64,000 bases of DNA from Enterobacter genomosp. O (GTDB taxonomy: Bacteria > Pseudomonadota > Gammaproteobacteria > Enterobacterales > Enterobacteriaceae): the NCBI RefSeq assembly GCF_001022965.1, contig NZ_LECZ01000020.1, positions 62,001 to 126,000 of the forward strand. Reading direction: 5' to 3'. Shown one piece after another: positions 38,006 through 50,807 of this stretch (the first letter of the stretch is position 1; each line of letters starts with the position of its first letter). The notes under the pieces were generated by a model that saw only the letters and a list, made by a program, of their open reading frames with translations, did not search any database and was not told the DNA's origin. The position numbers were made by a program, and so were the translations under genes.

Positions 38006-38362
38006 TTATTCCGCCCTGAACCCTTCAAATCGCGACCCTTTGTAGCTCAGCGTTCCTTTCTCCCCCACCGTCAGCTGATGGTACTGCTGCGCCTCCAGGC
38101 GGAAGGTCATCTCCAGGCCGCCCGTTTCCGGCTTAAAGCTCGCTTCATAGCGCATTGCTGTGCCCGCAGGCGTCACCTGCTGCTGGCGCGATCGGCGGTC
38201 GTTGAGCGGTTTCTCACGTTTGTTCGTCACCACTACGCGCTTTTGCATCAGCGGCGCGGCATCGTTATCCGCCTTCTCGCGGCGCTGCTGCACGAAACGG
38301 AACGAAGCGGCAATGACGATAATCGCCACCACGATAATGAAAAACAGCGGCATCTTGCTCAT
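38006..38362 (-). CDS. yhhM: DUF2500 membrane-anchored protein YhhM
   Basis: A 118-residue protein with one N-terminal membrane segment (MPLFFIIVVAIIVIAASF) and a soluble, basic domain containing NDRRSRQQQVTPAGTAMRYE. Function is unknown. I chose the ATG at 38362 (MSKMPLF), which gives nearly the E. coli length; an upstream start adds 20 residues. Confidence 0.93.
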   Translation of the reverse strand: MSKMPLFFIIVVAIIVIAASFRFVQQRREKADNDAAPLMQKRVVVTNKREKPLNDRRSRQQQVTPAGTAMRYEASFKPETGGLEMTFRLEAQQYHQLTVGEKGTLSYKGSRFEGFRAE

Positions 38363-38491
38363 TCTAAAATCCCATAAGATTATGCGGAAATCAGGATACC
38401 TTGCCTTCCCCGCCATTGCCAAACGCCCGCTCGCGTCACTACACTGGATCAGAAACTGATTATTCAGACTTAACAGATACAGGGAGTTAAT

Positions 38492-39118
38492 ATGCTTTGG
38501 TCATTTATCGCTGTCTGTTTTTCCGCATGGCTTTACGTCGATGCGTCGTACCGCGGTCCCACCTGGCAGCGCTGGCTGTTTAAACCCGTCACGCTGTTGC
38601 TGCTCCTGCTGCTTGCCTGGCAAGCGCCGATGTTTAACGCCGTAAGCTACCTGGTCCTCGCCGGGCTGTGCGCATCTCTGATTGGCGATGCCCTGACCCT
38701 GCTGCCGCGCCAGCGTCTGCTGTATGCCGTAGGGGCATTTTTCCTGTCGCATCTGCTGTACACGATCTACTTCGCCAGCCAGATGACGCTCTCGTTCTTC
38801 TGGCCGCTGCCGCTGGTGCTGCTGGTGATTGGCGCCCTGCTGATTGCGGTGATCTGGTCACGTCTGGAAGAGATGCGGTTGCCGGTCTGCACGTTTATTG
38901 CCATGACGCTGGTGATGGTCTGGCTGGCAGGTGAACTGTGGTTCTTCCGCCCAACGGCCCCGGCGATGTCCGCATTCTTCGGTGCAGCGCTGCTGCTGAT
39001 CGGGAATGTCGTGTGGCTGGGCAGCCACTATCGCCGCCGTTTCCGGGCGGATAACGCGATCGCCGCGGCCTGTTACTTCGCCGGGCACTTCCTGATTGTG
39101 CGTTCGCTGTATATCTAA
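38492..39118 (+). CDS. yhhN: YhhN/TMEM86 family membrane protein
   Basis: A 208-residue integral membrane protein with about seven or eight segments. Eukaryotic TMEM86 relatives are lysoplasmalogenases; the bacterial substrate is not known. [19 protein letters not shown] and the C-terminal [14 protein letters not shown] are family-typical. It ends 77 bp before zntA. Confidence 0.94.
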   Translation: MLWSFIAVCFSAWLYVDASYRGPTWQRWLFKPVTLLLLLLLAWQAPMFNAVSYLVLAGLCASLIGDALTLLPRQRLLYAVGAFFLSHLLYTIYFASQMTLSFFWPLPLVLLVIGALLIAVIWSRLEEMRLPVCTFIAMTLVMVWLAGELWFFRPTAPAMSAFFGAALLLIGNVVWLGSHYRRRFRADNAIAAACYFAGHFLIVRSLYI

Positions 39119-39125
39119 ATAACGC

Positions 39126-39157
39126 TTGACTCTGGAGTCGACTCCAGAGTGTATGCT
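39126..39157 (+). promoter_or_regulatory. ZntR-type promoter and operator of zntA
   Basis: TTGACT (-35, 39126-39131) and TATGCT (-10, 39152-39157) are separated by 20 bp instead of 17. A perfect 22-bp palindrome (39129-39150, ACTCTGGAGT-CG-ACTCCAGAGT) fills the spacer. This is the MerR-family layout, in which zinc-bound ZntR distorts DNA to activate transcription. The zntR gene is not in the window. Confidence 0.95.
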
Positions 39158-39195
39158 TCAGTTAATGAGAAAATTATCATTAACCGGAGACTGCC

Positions 39196-41367
39196 ATGTC
39201 GACTCCAGAAACACCAAAAAAAGTTCCTCAATTCTCGGCACTTAAGCTCAGCCCGGTTCCGTCCAAAGACGACTGCTGCTGCGAAGGCGCGTGCGAAACG
39301 CAAACTCAACCGCTTCCTGAAAGCGGCAGCCGCTACAGCTGGGTAGTCAACGGTATGGACTGCGCGGCCTGCGCCCGTAAAGTTGAAAATGCGGTAAAAC
39401 AGGTGCCGGGCATCAACCACGTTCAGGTGCTGTTCGCCACCGAAAAGCTGCTGGTCAGCGCCGATAGCGACGTCAGCAAACAGGTGGAAGCCGCGGTGAG
39501 CAAGGCGGGCTACAGCCTGCGTAGCGAAACCGCGCCCGCGGAAAAAACGTCATCCCTGCAAGAAAATCTGCCGCTTATCACACTCATCGTCATGATGGCC
39601 CTGAGCTGGGGGCTGGAACAGTTTAACCACCCGTTCGGCAACCTGGCGTTTATCGCCACCACCCTGGTCGGGCTGTTCCCGATTGCCCGTCAGGCGCTGC
39701 GTCTGATGAAAAGCGGCAGCTGGTTTGCCATCGAAACGCTGATGAGCGTGGCTGCCATCGGCGCGTTGTTTATTGGCGCAACGGCAGAAGCGGCGATGGT
39801 GCTGCTGCTGTTCTTAATCGGTGAGCGCCTTGAGGGCTGGGCTGCCAGCCGCGCGCGTAAAGGGGTCAGCGCGTTAATGGCCCTGAAACCGGAAACCGCC
39901 ACGCGCGTGGTAAACGGCACGCGTGAAACGGTCGCCATCAGCACGCTCCGCCCGGGCGACGTGATTGAAGTGTCCGCAGGGGGGCGTCTGCCCGCGGACG
40001 GTGAGCTGCTCACCGCCACGGCAAGCTTTGACGAAAGCGCCCTCACCGGGGAATCCATTCCGGTGGAACGCACAGTGGGCGAAAAAGTGCCTGCAGGTGC
40101 CACCAGCGTCGACCGTCTGGTGCAGCTTAAGGTCCTGTCCGAGCCGGGCGACAGCGCCATTGACCGCATCCTGAAGCTGATTGAAGAGGCCGAAGAACGC
40201 CGCGCGCCTGTTGAACGCTTTATTGACCGCTTCAGTCGGATCTACACGCCCGCCATTATGCTGGTTGCCCTGCTGGTTACCGTTGTGCCACCGCTGTTCT
40301 TTGGCGCGCCGTGGGAGGGCTGGATTTATAAAGGGCTGACGCTGCTGCTGATTGGCTGCCCGTGCGCGCTGGTCATCTCCACCCCGGCGGCCATTACGTC
40401 CGGGCTGGCGGCAGCGGCACGTCGCGGCGCGCTGATTAAGGGCGGCGCGGCGCTGGAGCAGCTGAGTCAGGTCCAGCAAATCGCCTTCGATAAAACCGGC
40501 ACGTTGACCGTCGGCAAGCCGCAGGTGACCGGCATTTATCCGCAGGATATCGGTGAAAACGAACTGCTGACGCTGGCCGCTGCCGTCGAACAGGGGTCAA
40601 CCCACCCGCTGGCGCAGGCGATCGTGCGTGAAGCGCAGGCGAGAGGGTTAGCGATCCCGGCGGCGACGGCGCAGCGAGCGCTGGTAGGGTCAGGGATTGA
40701 GGCCAGCGTTGAAGGCAAAAACGTGCTGATTGTCGCGGCGGGCCACGCCGCCGATCCACAGGTCGAGGCGTTAGAGAAGGCCGGGCAGACGGTCGTTGCC
40801 GTCATGCAGGACGGCGTCATGAAAGGCATTCTGGCGCTGCGCGATACCCTGCGTGAGGATGCAAAAGAGGCCGTAGCGGCGCTGCATCAGCTGGGTGTGC
40901 AGGGTGTGATTTTGACCGGCGATAACCCTCGCGCGGCGGCGGCCATTGCCGGCGAACTGGGGCTCGAATTTAAAGCCGGATTGTTGCCTGCGGACAAGGT
41001 CAGCGCGGTGACGGAATTGAATCAGCACGCCCCGCTGGCGATGGTCGGCGACGGGATTAACGATGCGCCAGCGATGAAGGCATCCACCATTGGCATCGCC
41101 ATGGGCAGCGGTACCGACGTGGCGCTGGAGACCGCCGACGCGGCATTAACGCATAACCGTCTGACGGGGCTGGCGCAGACCATCGCGCTTGCGCGCGCGA
41201 CGCGGGCCAATATCCGGCAGAACATCGGCATCGCGCTGGGGCTGAAGGGGATTTTCCTGGTGACCACGCTGCTGGGCATGACCGGGCTGTGGCTGGCAGT
41301 GCTGGCAGATACAGGGGCAACGGTGCTGGTCACGGCGAACGCGCTTCGGCTGCTGCGTCGCCGGTAA
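39196..41367 (+). CDS. zntA: Zn/Cd/Pb-exporting P1B-type ATPase ZntA
   Basis: A 723-residue inner-membrane metal-export ATPase. The cytosolic N-terminus has a Cys-rich DDCCCEGACETQ site and the heavy-metal-associated GMDCAACARK motif. The membrane metal site is the CPC in IGCPCALVISTPAA. Phosphorylation occurs at Asp of FDKTGTLT, and MVGDGINDAPAM forms the hinge. It is about nine residues shorter than E. coli, mainly near the N-terminus. It is controlled by the ZntR-type promoter just upstream. Confidence 0.98.
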   Translation: MSTPETPKKVPQFSALKLSPVPSKDDCCCEGACETQTQPLPESGSRYSWVVNGMDCAACARKVENAVKQVPGINHVQVLFATEKLLVSADSDVSKQVEAAVSKAGYSLRSETAPAEKTSSLQENLPLITLIVMMALSWGLEQFNHPFGNLAFIATTLVGLFPIARQALRLMKSGSWFAIETLMSVAAIGALFIGATAEAAMVLLLFLIGERLEGWAASRARKGVSALMALKPETATRVVNGTRETVAISTLRPGDVIEVSAGGRLPADGELLTATASFDESALTGESIPVERTVGEKVPAGATSVDRLVQLKVLSEPGDSAIDRILKLIEEAEERRAPVERFIDRFSRIYTPAIMLVALLVTVVPPLFFGAPWEGWIYKGLTLLLIGCPCALVISTPAAITSGLAAAARRGALIKGGAALEQLSQVQQIAFDKTGTLTVGKPQVTGIYPQDIGENELLTLAAAVEQGSTHPLAQAIVREAQARGLAIPAATAQRALVGSGIEASVEGKNVLIVAAGHAADPQVEALEKAGQTVVAVMQDGVMKGILALRDTLREDAKEAVAALHQLGVQGVILTGDNPRAAAAIAGELGLEFKAGLLPADKVSAVTELNQHAPLAMVGDGINDAPAMKASTIGIAMGSGTDVALETADAALTHNRLTGLAQTIALARATRANIRQNIGIALGLKGIFLVTTLLGMTGLWLAVLADTGATVLVTANALRLLRRR

Positions 41368-41373
41368 AAAAAA

Positions 41374-41451
41374 GCCCGGTGGCGCTAACGCTTACCGGGC
41401 CTATATGTTCTGCTAACGCGTAGGTCGGGTAAGGCGAAGCCGCCACCCGAC
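41374..41451. repeat. REP pair (BIME) between zntA and ubiA
   Basis: One unit starts GCCCGGTGGCGCTAACG and a second, diverged unit ends CGAAGCCGCCACCCGA, followed by six T residues that contain the ubiA stop. Both convergent genes probably end here. The first unit matches the plsB-gntU palindrome in inverse orientation. Confidence 0.87.
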
Positions 41452-41455
41452 TTTT

Positions 41456-42325
41456 TTATAAGAAATAGCCCATCGCCAGGCCTAAAAACAGCACCAGGCC
41501 AACGTAGTTATTGTTCATAAACGCTTTAAAACAGGCGTCACGTTCACGCTTAGCGATCAGCTTCTGCTGATAAGCAAACAGCAGCCCTGCCACCAGCACT
41601 GACCAGTAAAACTCCCAGTTCAGCCCGTTCAGGCGACCGATCGCGACCATCAAGGCCAGTACAGCGACCTGCAGGATACCGATAATCAGCTTGTCCTGAC
41701 GGCCAAAGAGGATGGCGGTTGATTTGATGCCAATCTTCAGGTCGTCGTCGCGGTCAACCATCGCGTACTGGGTGTCGTAGGCCACGGCCCAGAGAATGTT
41801 CGCCAGGAACATCAGCCAGCAGCTGAGCGGTAACGACTCGCTGACCGCGGCAAATGCCATCGGAATCGACCAGCCAAACGCCGCGCCCAGCACGACCTGC
41901 GGCAGATGGGTGTAGCGCTTCATAAACGGATAAACCCAGGCCAGCGCCAGCGCTGCCACGGAAAGCAGAATGGTCATGGTGTTCAGGGTTAACACCAGCA
42001 GGAAGGAGAGCAGCACCAGAACGATGAACAGCACGCGGGCTTCTTTTCCGGTGACCTGCCCGCTGGGCAACGGACGACCGGCAGTCCGTTTGACATGGCC
42101 GTCGAATTTGCGGTCGGCATAGTCATTGACCACGCAGCCCGCCGCGCGCATCAGCCAGACGCCGGCAACAAACACGCCGAGGATCCACAGCGGCGGCACG
42201 CCCGGCGTTGCGACCCACAGCGCCCACAGGGTCGGCCATAGCAACAGTAGCGCGCCAATAGGTTTATCGGTGCGCATTAAGCGGTGATAAGCCAACAGCT
42301 TACTCTGCGTCAGGCTCCACTCCAT
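41456..42325 (-). CDS. ubiA: 4-hydroxybenzoate octaprenyltransferase UbiA
   Basis: A 289-residue inner-membrane prenyltransferase that attaches the polyprenyl tail to 4-hydroxybenzoate in ubiquinone synthesis. The two Asp-rich metal motifs are [11 protein letters not shown] near residue 68 and [13 protein letters not shown] near residue 191. Eight or nine membrane helices are predicted. It starts 12 bp after ubiC and is convergent with zntA, whereas in K-12 it is next to plsB. Confidence 0.98.
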   Translation of the reverse strand: MEWSLTQSKLLAYHRLMRTDKPIGALLLLWPTLWALWVATPGVPPLWILGVFVAGVWLMRAAGCVVNDYADRKFDGHVKRTAGRPLPSGQVTGKEARVLFIVLVLLSFLLVLTLNTMTILLSVAALALAWVYPFMKRYTHLPQVVLGAAFGWSIPMAFAAVSESLPLSCWLMFLANILWAVAYDTQYAMVDRDDDLKIGIKSTAILFGRQDKLIIGILQVAVLALMVAIGRLNGLNWEFYWSVLVAGLLFAYQQKLIAKRERDACFKAFMNNNYVGLVLFLGLAMGYFL

Positions 42326-42337
42326 TTTTTCTTCCTC

Positions 42338-42835
42338 TTAGTACAACGGCGATGCCGGTAAAAAAAGCTCCGTCAGAATTAACGGCTTACCGCTCAGGCG
42401 AAGGCGGGAACGACGCCCCCACAGTTCGGCATCACGACCAATTTCAATAAAATCCCGGGTAAGCTCAGACGAGGTGAAGAGGTAACGCCCCAGCGGCGTT
42501 TTCCCCAGACGCTGCAGCGCCAGCTCGGGTCCGGAAAGAGTAGACTCAGGCACCACCGTCCGACCGGCAAGCCACGGCTCACCGTCAGCACAGAGTAAAA
42601 TTTCACGCAGCCAGTAGCGTGGCTCCTGCGGCAGCAGCGGCAGCTCGCTGGCGATCTCATCGCCGGAGACAAACCCTTCCTGAATCAGGGTCACCGTAAC
42701 CGTTTTACCCTGCTGCTCAAAACGTTTCGTCATGGAATCTTCCAGCAACAGCCAGTCAAGCTGCTGCGGATCAAGCGCAGGTATTTGGTCGAAATAGCGC
42801 AGCGCACGCAGTTGCGTTAGCGCGGGGTGTGACAT
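42338..42835 (-). CDS. ubiC: Chorismate lyase UbiC
   Basis: A 165-residue cytoplasmic enzyme that splits chorismate to 4-hydroxybenzoate and pyruvate, the first committed step of ubiquinone synthesis. Active-site features [12 protein letters not shown] (Arg) and LGRYLFTS are present, and the C-terminus supplies a catalytic Glu in LILTELFLP. It forms the ubiCA operon. Confidence 0.96.
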   Translation of the reverse strand: MSHPALTQLRALRYFDQIPALDPQQLDWLLLEDSMTKRFEQQGKTVTVTLIQEGFVSGDEIASELPLLPQEPRYWLREILLCADGEPWLAGRTVVPESTLSGPELALQRLGKTPLGRYLFTSSELTRDFIEIGRDAELWGRRSRLRLSGKPLILTELFLPASPLY

Positions 42836-42953
42836 GCCAGACTCTCCGATACATAACGTAATGGCATTGTATCGCAGAATCGCGGATTGAGGGGGGCCAA
42901 ACGTTATTTAACGATCGCTATTGCAACAGGGTCGCAACAACCTGGCCGGGACG

Positions 42954-42980
42954 AAAAAAAGTGCGCCCACTCAGGCGCAC
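42954..42980 (-). terminator. Terminator after malM
   Basis: GTGCGCC and GGCGCAC form a 7-bp stem, followed on the minus strand by seven T residues, 36 bp past the malM stop. It ends the malK-lamB-malM unit. Confidence 0.92.
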
Positions 42981-43015
42981 CAAACGACTAACAAATCAGC
43001 ACTGCGGGGAAACGG

Positions 43016-43969
43016 TTACCCCTTGCCTTTTACACTGCTGATAAAGGTGGAACGGGCAGTGGTTGAACCTAAACGTTCGGCTTCATCAAGCAGTTTCAGC
43101 GCTTTATCGACATCGCCGCGCTTCACCGCCTGCTTAATGGCGTTGTTGAAGTAATCTTCGGTGTCGTTCAGTACCGGCTCAGCTTTCTTCGCCGGGGCCG
43201 GCGCTGCGGTCGCTACCGGTGCGGCTGCCGTGGCAGCTGGCGCGGCATAGGCAGGTGCAGCGGTATTCCCCACGGTCACCGGGCCTGGGCCAGACGAGCC
43301 AAACAGTGGGCCAACGAGTACGCTGGAGGCGCTGTTAGTGGAGACTTTCAGTTTGACCAGGCCATCAGTGGTATGACGGGCAAGCGGGTCCGGAATATCC
43401 GGAACAGAGTTGCCGGTGCCTTTGGCGTAGGCTTTCGCCGGGTCAACCAGTTTGGTGGTCTGTTGCAAATCTTTCTCTGTGGTGAAGACCAGCACGTAAA
43501 TCTTTTGCTGTCCCAGGGCTGGCGTCAGGCGCATCACGCCTTGCAGACGGTCTGCACTCATCACGCCAGGCTCCTGATAGCTAAAGTAGCTGCTCGGGAA
43601 GAAAGCCGAAGGCGTCAGGTTTTGGTCCAGAATCAACACGTTCGGCGCAAAGACGCTTGTCTGCTTGTCCACTTCGCTGGTTAACGTCAGGGTCAGTTCA
43701 CCAATGTTGGCCGGTACGCTGTAGGCGGCAACCGGCCCGGTGATTCCCGGCACGTTCAGCTGCTGGCCGCCCGTAGAAAGCTGTGTCGACTGCGTTTTGG
43801 ATTGATCAACTGGCGTCCAGGTCAGCTGCTGGAGCGCCGCCGCCGGGATAGCCGGCGCAGCGCTGGTATTCTGTGGTACGAAATTCACGTCTGCAAAGGA
43901 GATCGCCGGAACACAGGCCATCAGCCCCGCAGAGAGGCACAGCGCGACGAGACTTTTCTTCATTTTCAT
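43016..43969 (-). CDS. malM: Maltose operon periplasmic protein MalM
   Basis: A 317-residue periplasmic protein of the maltose regulon with no proven biochemical role. The signal peptide is KMKKSLVALCLSAGLMACVP with cleavage near SFA/DVNF. An Ala/Pro-rich linker (about residues 240-265) is longer than in E. coli and accounts for the extra 11 residues. The C-terminus DKALKLLDEAERLGSTTARS is conserved. I chose the ATG at 43969. Confidence 0.95.
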   Translation of the reverse strand: MKMKKSLVALCLSAGLMACVPAISFADVNFVPQNTSAAPAIPAAALQQLTWTPVDQSKTQSTQLSTGGQQLNVPGITGPVAAYSVPANIGELTLTLTSEVDKQTSVFAPNVLILDQNLTPSAFFPSSYFSYQEPGVMSADRLQGVMRLTPALGQQKIYVLVFTTEKDLQQTTKLVDPAKAYAKGTGNSVPDIPDPLARHTTDGLVKLKVSTNSASSVLVGPLFGSSGPGPVTVGNTAAPAYAAPAATAAAPVATAAPAPAKKAEPVLNDTEDYFNNAIKQAVKRGDVDKALKLLDEAERLGSTTARSTFISSVKGKG

Positions 43970-44034
43970 TGTTATTACCTCTGATAGCGTGAGCACTGCG
44001 GTGGCCAGGCAATAGCGCGCAGCACCCTAAGGAT

Positions 44035-44054
44035 AGAGGGGCATGCGCCCCTCT
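44035..44054. other. Intercistronic palindrome between lamB and malM
   Basis: AGAGGGGC-ATGC-GCCCCTCT is a perfect 8-bp stem. It lies 28 bp past the lamB stop. There is no T run on the minus strand, so it probably stabilises lamB mRNA and lowers malM expression. Confidence 0.7.
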
Positions 44055-44082
44055 TTTAGGTCATTACGTCAGGTCTAACGAA

Positions 44083-45429
<1,347 letters not shown>

Positions 45430-45464
45430 TCACCTGTCGGTTTCGTGTCTTCTTTTGGGATTGC

Positions 45465-46574
45465 TTAAACGCCTGGCTCTTTGTGCAACCGACGACATGC
45501 AGTGCCATCCTCACGGAACAGATGGCAGCGCTCTGGCGGCAAGCCGATAGCGAATTTGGCACCCTCTTCTACCAACACCACGTCATTCTGGCGGTAGACC
45601 AGGTTCTGACGGATGGCGGGGATCTGGATATGAATCTGTGTTTCGTGACCAAGCTGTTCGACGACCTGAACGTCACCTTCCAGGGTCACATCGGCGATGT
45701 GGCTCGGGAGTAAATGTTCAGGACGAATACCCAGGGACATGTTTGCCCCGACCTGTACGTTGGCGCTGTCGACCGGCAGCCAGACCTGCTGGCGGTTTGG
45801 CAGCTCCACCTGTACCTGTTCAATGGCTGTCGCGGTCACTTTGACGGGCAGGAAGTTCATCTTTGGCGAGCCAATGAAGCCCGCAACAAAGCGGTCTGCC
45901 GGGTAGTGATACAGCTCCAGCGGTTTACCCACCTGCGCCACGCGACCGGCATCCAGCACCACGATTTTGTCCGCCAGGGTCATCGCTTCGACCTGATCGT
46001 GGGTGACGTAAACCATCGTGCGGCCAAGGCGTTTGTGCAGACGGGAGATTTCAATGCGCATCTGGACGCGCAGGGCGGCATCCAGGTTGGAAAGCGGTTC
46101 ATCGAGCAGGAATACGCGCGGTTCGGCGACCAGGGTACGACCAATCGCCACGCGCTGACGCTGTCCACCGGAAAGCGCTTTTGGTTTACGCTCCAGCAGA
46201 TGCGCCAGCTGTAATACTTCCGCCACCTGCGTGACGCGCTGGTTAATGACCTCTTTTTTCGCGCCGGCCAGCTTCAGGCCAAAGGACATGTTCTCGGCAA
46301 CGGAAAGATGGGGATAGAGTGCATAAGACTGGAACACCATACCGACGCCACGTTCGGCAGGTGGGATGTCGTTCATTCGGGTATCACCGATCAGCAAATC
46401 GCCGCTGGTGATGGTTTCAAGACCGGCAATCATACGCAGCAGAGTAGATTTACCACAGCCTGATGGGCCAACAAACACCACGAATTCACCTTCGTTGATG
46501 TCCAGATTGATGTCTTTCGACACCACAACGTCACCCCAGGCTTTCGTTACATTACGCAGCTGTACGCTCGCCAT
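45465..46574 (-). CDS. malK: Maltose/maltodextrin importer ATPase MalK
   Basis: A 369-residue ATPase. Walker [10 protein letters not shown] is at residues 36-44, the signature is [15 protein letters not shown] and Walker [13 protein letters not shown]. The C-terminal regulatory domain ([10 protein letters not shown]) binds MalT and EIIA-Glc in E. coli, so it also controls the regulon and inducer exclusion. It is divergent from malE across a 369-bp regulatory region. Confidence 0.98.
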   Translation of the reverse strand: MASVQLRNVTKAWGDVVVSKDINLDINEGEFVVFVGPSGCGKSTLLRMIAGLETITSGDLLIGDTRMNDIPPAERGVGMVFQSYALYPHLSVAENMSFGLKLAGAKKEVINQRVTQVAEVLQLAHLLERKPKALSGGQRQRVAIGRTLVAEPRVFLLDEPLSNLDAALRVQMRIEISRLHKRLGRTMVYVTHDQVEAMTLADKIVVLDAGRVAQVGKPLELYHYPADRFVAGFIGSPKMNFLPVKVTATAIEQVQVELPNRQQVWLPVDSANVQVGANMSLGIRPEHLLPSHIADVTLEGDVQVVEQLGHETQIHIQIPAIRQNLVYRQNDVVLVEEGAKFAIGLPPERCHLFREDGTACRRLHKEPGV

Positions 46575-48134
<1,560 letters not shown>

Positions 48135-48144
48135 TGCCGTAGTC

Positions 48145-48177
48145 CCCTCTCCCTCTGGGAGAGGGTTAGGGTGAGGG
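48145..48177. repeat. 33-bp palindromic repeat, copy e (inverted)
   Basis: Present in the opposite orientation to the other copies: CCCTCTCCCTCTGGGAGAGG then GTTAGGGTGAGGG. It starts 10 bp after the malE stop. Confidence 0.87.
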
Positions 48178-48194
48178 TTGTCGCTATCCGCACG

Positions 48195-48226
48195 CCCTCA
48201 CCCCGGCCCTCTCCCCCAGGAGAGGG
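48195..48226. repeat. Palindromic repeat, copy f (32 bp)
   Basis: CCCTCACCCCGGCCCTCTCC then CCCAGGAGAGGG, one base shorter than the others. With copy e it makes a larger inverted repeat between malE and malF. Confidence 0.87.
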
Positions 48227-48259
48227 AGAAAAGATCAAACGTTGTAGAGGAAGAACCCC

Positions 48260-49804
48260 ATGGATGTCATTAAAAAGAAGCACTGGTGGCAAAGCGACGC
48301 GCTGAAATGGTCAGCGATCGGTCTGCTGTGTCTGCTGGTGGGTTACCTTGTTGTTTTAATGTACGTACAAGGGGAATATCTGTTTGCCATCATGACGCTG
48401 ATTTTAAGCTCTGCTGGCCTGTATATTTTCGCCAACCGTAAAGCCTACGCCTGGCGCTATGTTTATCCTGGCGTCGCCGGGATGGGGCTGTTTGTCCTTT
48501 TCCCGCTGATCTGTACCATCGCCATTGCGTTTACCAACTACAGCAGCACCAACCAGCTTGCGCAGGAACGCGCGCAGCAGGTCCTGCTGGATCGCTCATA
48601 CCAGGCAGGCAAAACCTTTAACTTCGGCCTGTATCCTGCCGGTAACGAATGGAAGTTAGCGCTTACTGACGAAGCAAGCAGCAAATACTATGTCTCCGAC
48701 GCATTCAAATTTGGCGGCGAGCAGAAGCTGGCCTTAAAAGAGGCGCAGGCCCTGCCGGAAGGTGAACGTGCCAACCTGCGCGTCATTACCCAGAACCGTC
48801 AGGCGCTGACCCAGCTCACCGCCGTGCTGCCAGACGAAAGCAAAGTGACCATGAGCTCGCTGCGCCAGTTCTCCGGCACGCAGCCACTCTATACCCTGGC
48901 GGATGACGGCACGCTGACCAACAACCAGAGCGGCGTGAAATATCGTCCGAATAACGACATTGGTTTCTATCAGTCCATTACTGCCGACGGCAAATGGGGT
49001 GATGACAAACTCAGCCCGGGCTATACGGTGACCATCGGCTGGGATAACTTTACCCGCGTGTTCACTGACGAAGGCATTCAGAAACCGTTCTTCGCCATCT
49101 TCGTCTGGACGGTCGTCTTCTCGGTGCTGACCGTGATCCTGACCGTTGCCGTGGGCATGGTGCTGGCCTGCCTCGTCCAGTGGGAATCCCTGAAAGGCAA
49201 AGCGATTTACCGCGTGCTGCTGATCCTGCCCTACGCCGTACCGTCGTTTATCTCGATTCTGATTTTCAAAGGGCTGTTCAACCAGAGCTTCGGCGAAATC
49301 AACATGATGCTGAGCGCGCTGTTCGGTATCAAACCGGCCTGGTTCAGCGACCCAACCACCGCCCGCTCGATGATTATCATCGTGAACACCTGGCTGGGTT
49401 ATCCGTACATGATGATTCTGTGCATGGGGCTGCTGAAGGCGATCCCGGACGACCTGTACGAAGCCTCGGCGATGGACGGCGCGGGTCCGTTCCAGAACTT
49501 CTTCAAGATTACGCTGCCGCTGCTCATCAAGCCGCTGACCCCGCTGATGATTGCCAGCTTCGCCTTTAACTTTAACAACTTCGTGCTGATTCAGCTGTTG
49601 ACCAACGGTGGTCCGGACCGTCTCGGCACCACCACGCCGGCAGGCTATACCGACCTGCTCGTGAGCTACACCTACCGTATCGCCTTCGAAGGCGGCGGCG
49701 GTCAGGACTTCGGTCTGGCGGCGGCGATTGCCACCCTGATCTTCCTGCTGGTCGGCGCTCTGGCGATTGTGAACCTGAAAGCCACACGTATGAAATTTGA
49801 CTAA
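48260..49804 (+). CDS. malF: Maltose importer permease MalF
   Basis: A 514-residue inner-membrane permease with eight membrane segments and the long periplasmic P2 loop (roughly residues 95-275) that contacts MalE. The EAA loop reads [20 protein letters not shown]. It pairs with MalG over the MalK dimer. The start follows GTAGAGGAAGAACCCC. Confidence 0.98.
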   Translation: MDVIKKKHWWQSDALKWSAIGLLCLLVGYLVVLMYVQGEYLFAIMTLILSSAGLYIFANRKAYAWRYVYPGVAGMGLFVLFPLICTIAIAFTNYSSTNQLAQERAQQVLLDRSYQAGKTFNFGLYPAGNEWKLALTDEASSKYYVSDAFKFGGEQKLALKEAQALPEGERANLRVITQNRQALTQLTAVLPDESKVTMSSLRQFSGTQPLYTLADDGTLTNNQSGVKYRPNNDIGFYQSITADGKWGDDKLSPGYTVTIGWDNFTRVFTDEGIQKPFFAIFVWTVVFSVLTVILTVAVGMVLACLVQWESLKGKAIYRVLLILPYAVPSFISILIFKGLFNQSFGEINMMLSALFGIKPAWFSDPTTARSMIIIVNTWLGYPYMMILCMGLLKAIPDDLYEASAMDGAGPFQNFFKITLPLLIKPLTPLMIASFAFNFNNFVLIQLLTNGGPDRLGTTTPAGYTDLLVSYTYRIAFEGGGGQDFGLAAAIATLIFLLVGALAIVNLKATRMKFD

Positions 49805-49818
49805 GGAGGGCATCGATC

Positions 49819-50709
49819 ATGGCTATGGTACAACCCAAATCTCAGAAACTGCGCCTCCTGGCGACGCACTTAGGCCTGCTGATTTTCATCGCAGCGATCA
49901 TGTTCCCGCTGCTGATGGTTATCGCCATCTCCCTGCGTTCGGGCAACTTCGCCACCGGGAGCCTGATCCCGGACGAAATCTCCTGGGAGCACTGGAAGCT
50001 CGCGCTGGGCTTCAGCGTGGAACACGCGGATGGCCGCGTTACGCCGCCGCCGTTCCCGGTCCTGCTGTGGCTGTGGAACTCGGTCAAAGTGGCGACCATC
50101 ACCGCGATCGGCATCGTGACGCTCTCCACGACCTGTGCTTACGCCTTCGCCCGTATGCGTTTCCCTGGCAAAGCGACGCTGCTGAAAGGGATGCTGATTT
50201 TCCAGATGTTCCCGGCGGTGCTGTCGCTGGTGGCGCTGTATGCCCTGTTTGACCGCCTGGGCCAGTACGTGCCGTTTATCGGTCTGAACACCCACGGCGG
50301 CGTAATTTTCGCTTACCTTGGCGGTATCGCGCTGCACGTGTGGACCATTAAAGGCTATTTCGAAACCATCGATGGCTCGCTGGAAGAAGCGGCCGCGCTG
50401 GATGGCGCAACCCCGTGGCAGGCGTTCCGTCTGGTTCTGCTGCCGCTGTCGGTACCTATCCTGGCGGTGGTGTTTATCCTGTCGTTTATCGCCGCCATCA
50501 CCGAAGTGCCGGTCGCGTCGCTGCTGCTGCGCGATGTAAACAGCTACACCCTGGCCGTCGGTATGCAGCAATACCTCAACCCGCAAAACTACCTGTGGGG
50601 CGACTTTGCCGCGGCGGCCGTACTCTCCGCCATCCCGATTACCGTGGTGTTCCTGCTGGCGCAGCGCTGGCTGGTCAACGGCCTGACGGCGGGCGGTGTG
50701 AAAGGTTAA
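49819..50709 (+). CDS. malG: Maltose importer permease MalG
   Basis: A 296-residue inner-membrane permease with six segments. The EAA loop is [20 protein letters not shown] and the C-terminus ends [10 protein letters not shown], which reaches into the MalK dimer in the E. coli structure. It starts 14 bp after malF with AAGGAGGG upstream. In K-12 xylE follows on the far side; here psiE follows directly. Confidence 0.98.
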   Translation: MAMVQPKSQKLRLLATHLGLLIFIAAIMFPLLMVIAISLRSGNFATGSLIPDEISWEHWKLALGFSVEHADGRVTPPPFPVLLWLWNSVKVATITAIGIVTLSTTCAYAFARMRFPGKATLLKGMLIFQMFPAVLSLVALYALFDRLGQYVPFIGLNTHGGVIFAYLGGIALHVWTIKGYFETIDGSLEEAAALDGATPWQAFRLVLLPLSVPILAVVFILSFIAAITEVPVASLLLRDVNSYTLAVGMQQYLNPQNYLWGDFAAAAVLSAIPITVVFLLAQRWLVNGLTAGGVKG

Positions 50710-50782
50710 GTTTCATTTTGTTATGCCACTGCAACCCTCAACTTTAGACGTATTGTATTGACCCAACTTGTGACTGTTGTTA

Positions 50783-50807
50783 GGCGCTCTTCGGAGCGCC
50801 ATTTTTT
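50783..50807. terminator. Bidirectional terminator between malG and psiE
   Basis: GGCGCTC and GAGCGCC form a 7-bp stem with a TTCG loop, followed by ATTTTTTT on the plus strand. The psiE stop overlaps the tail. Confidence 0.9.
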
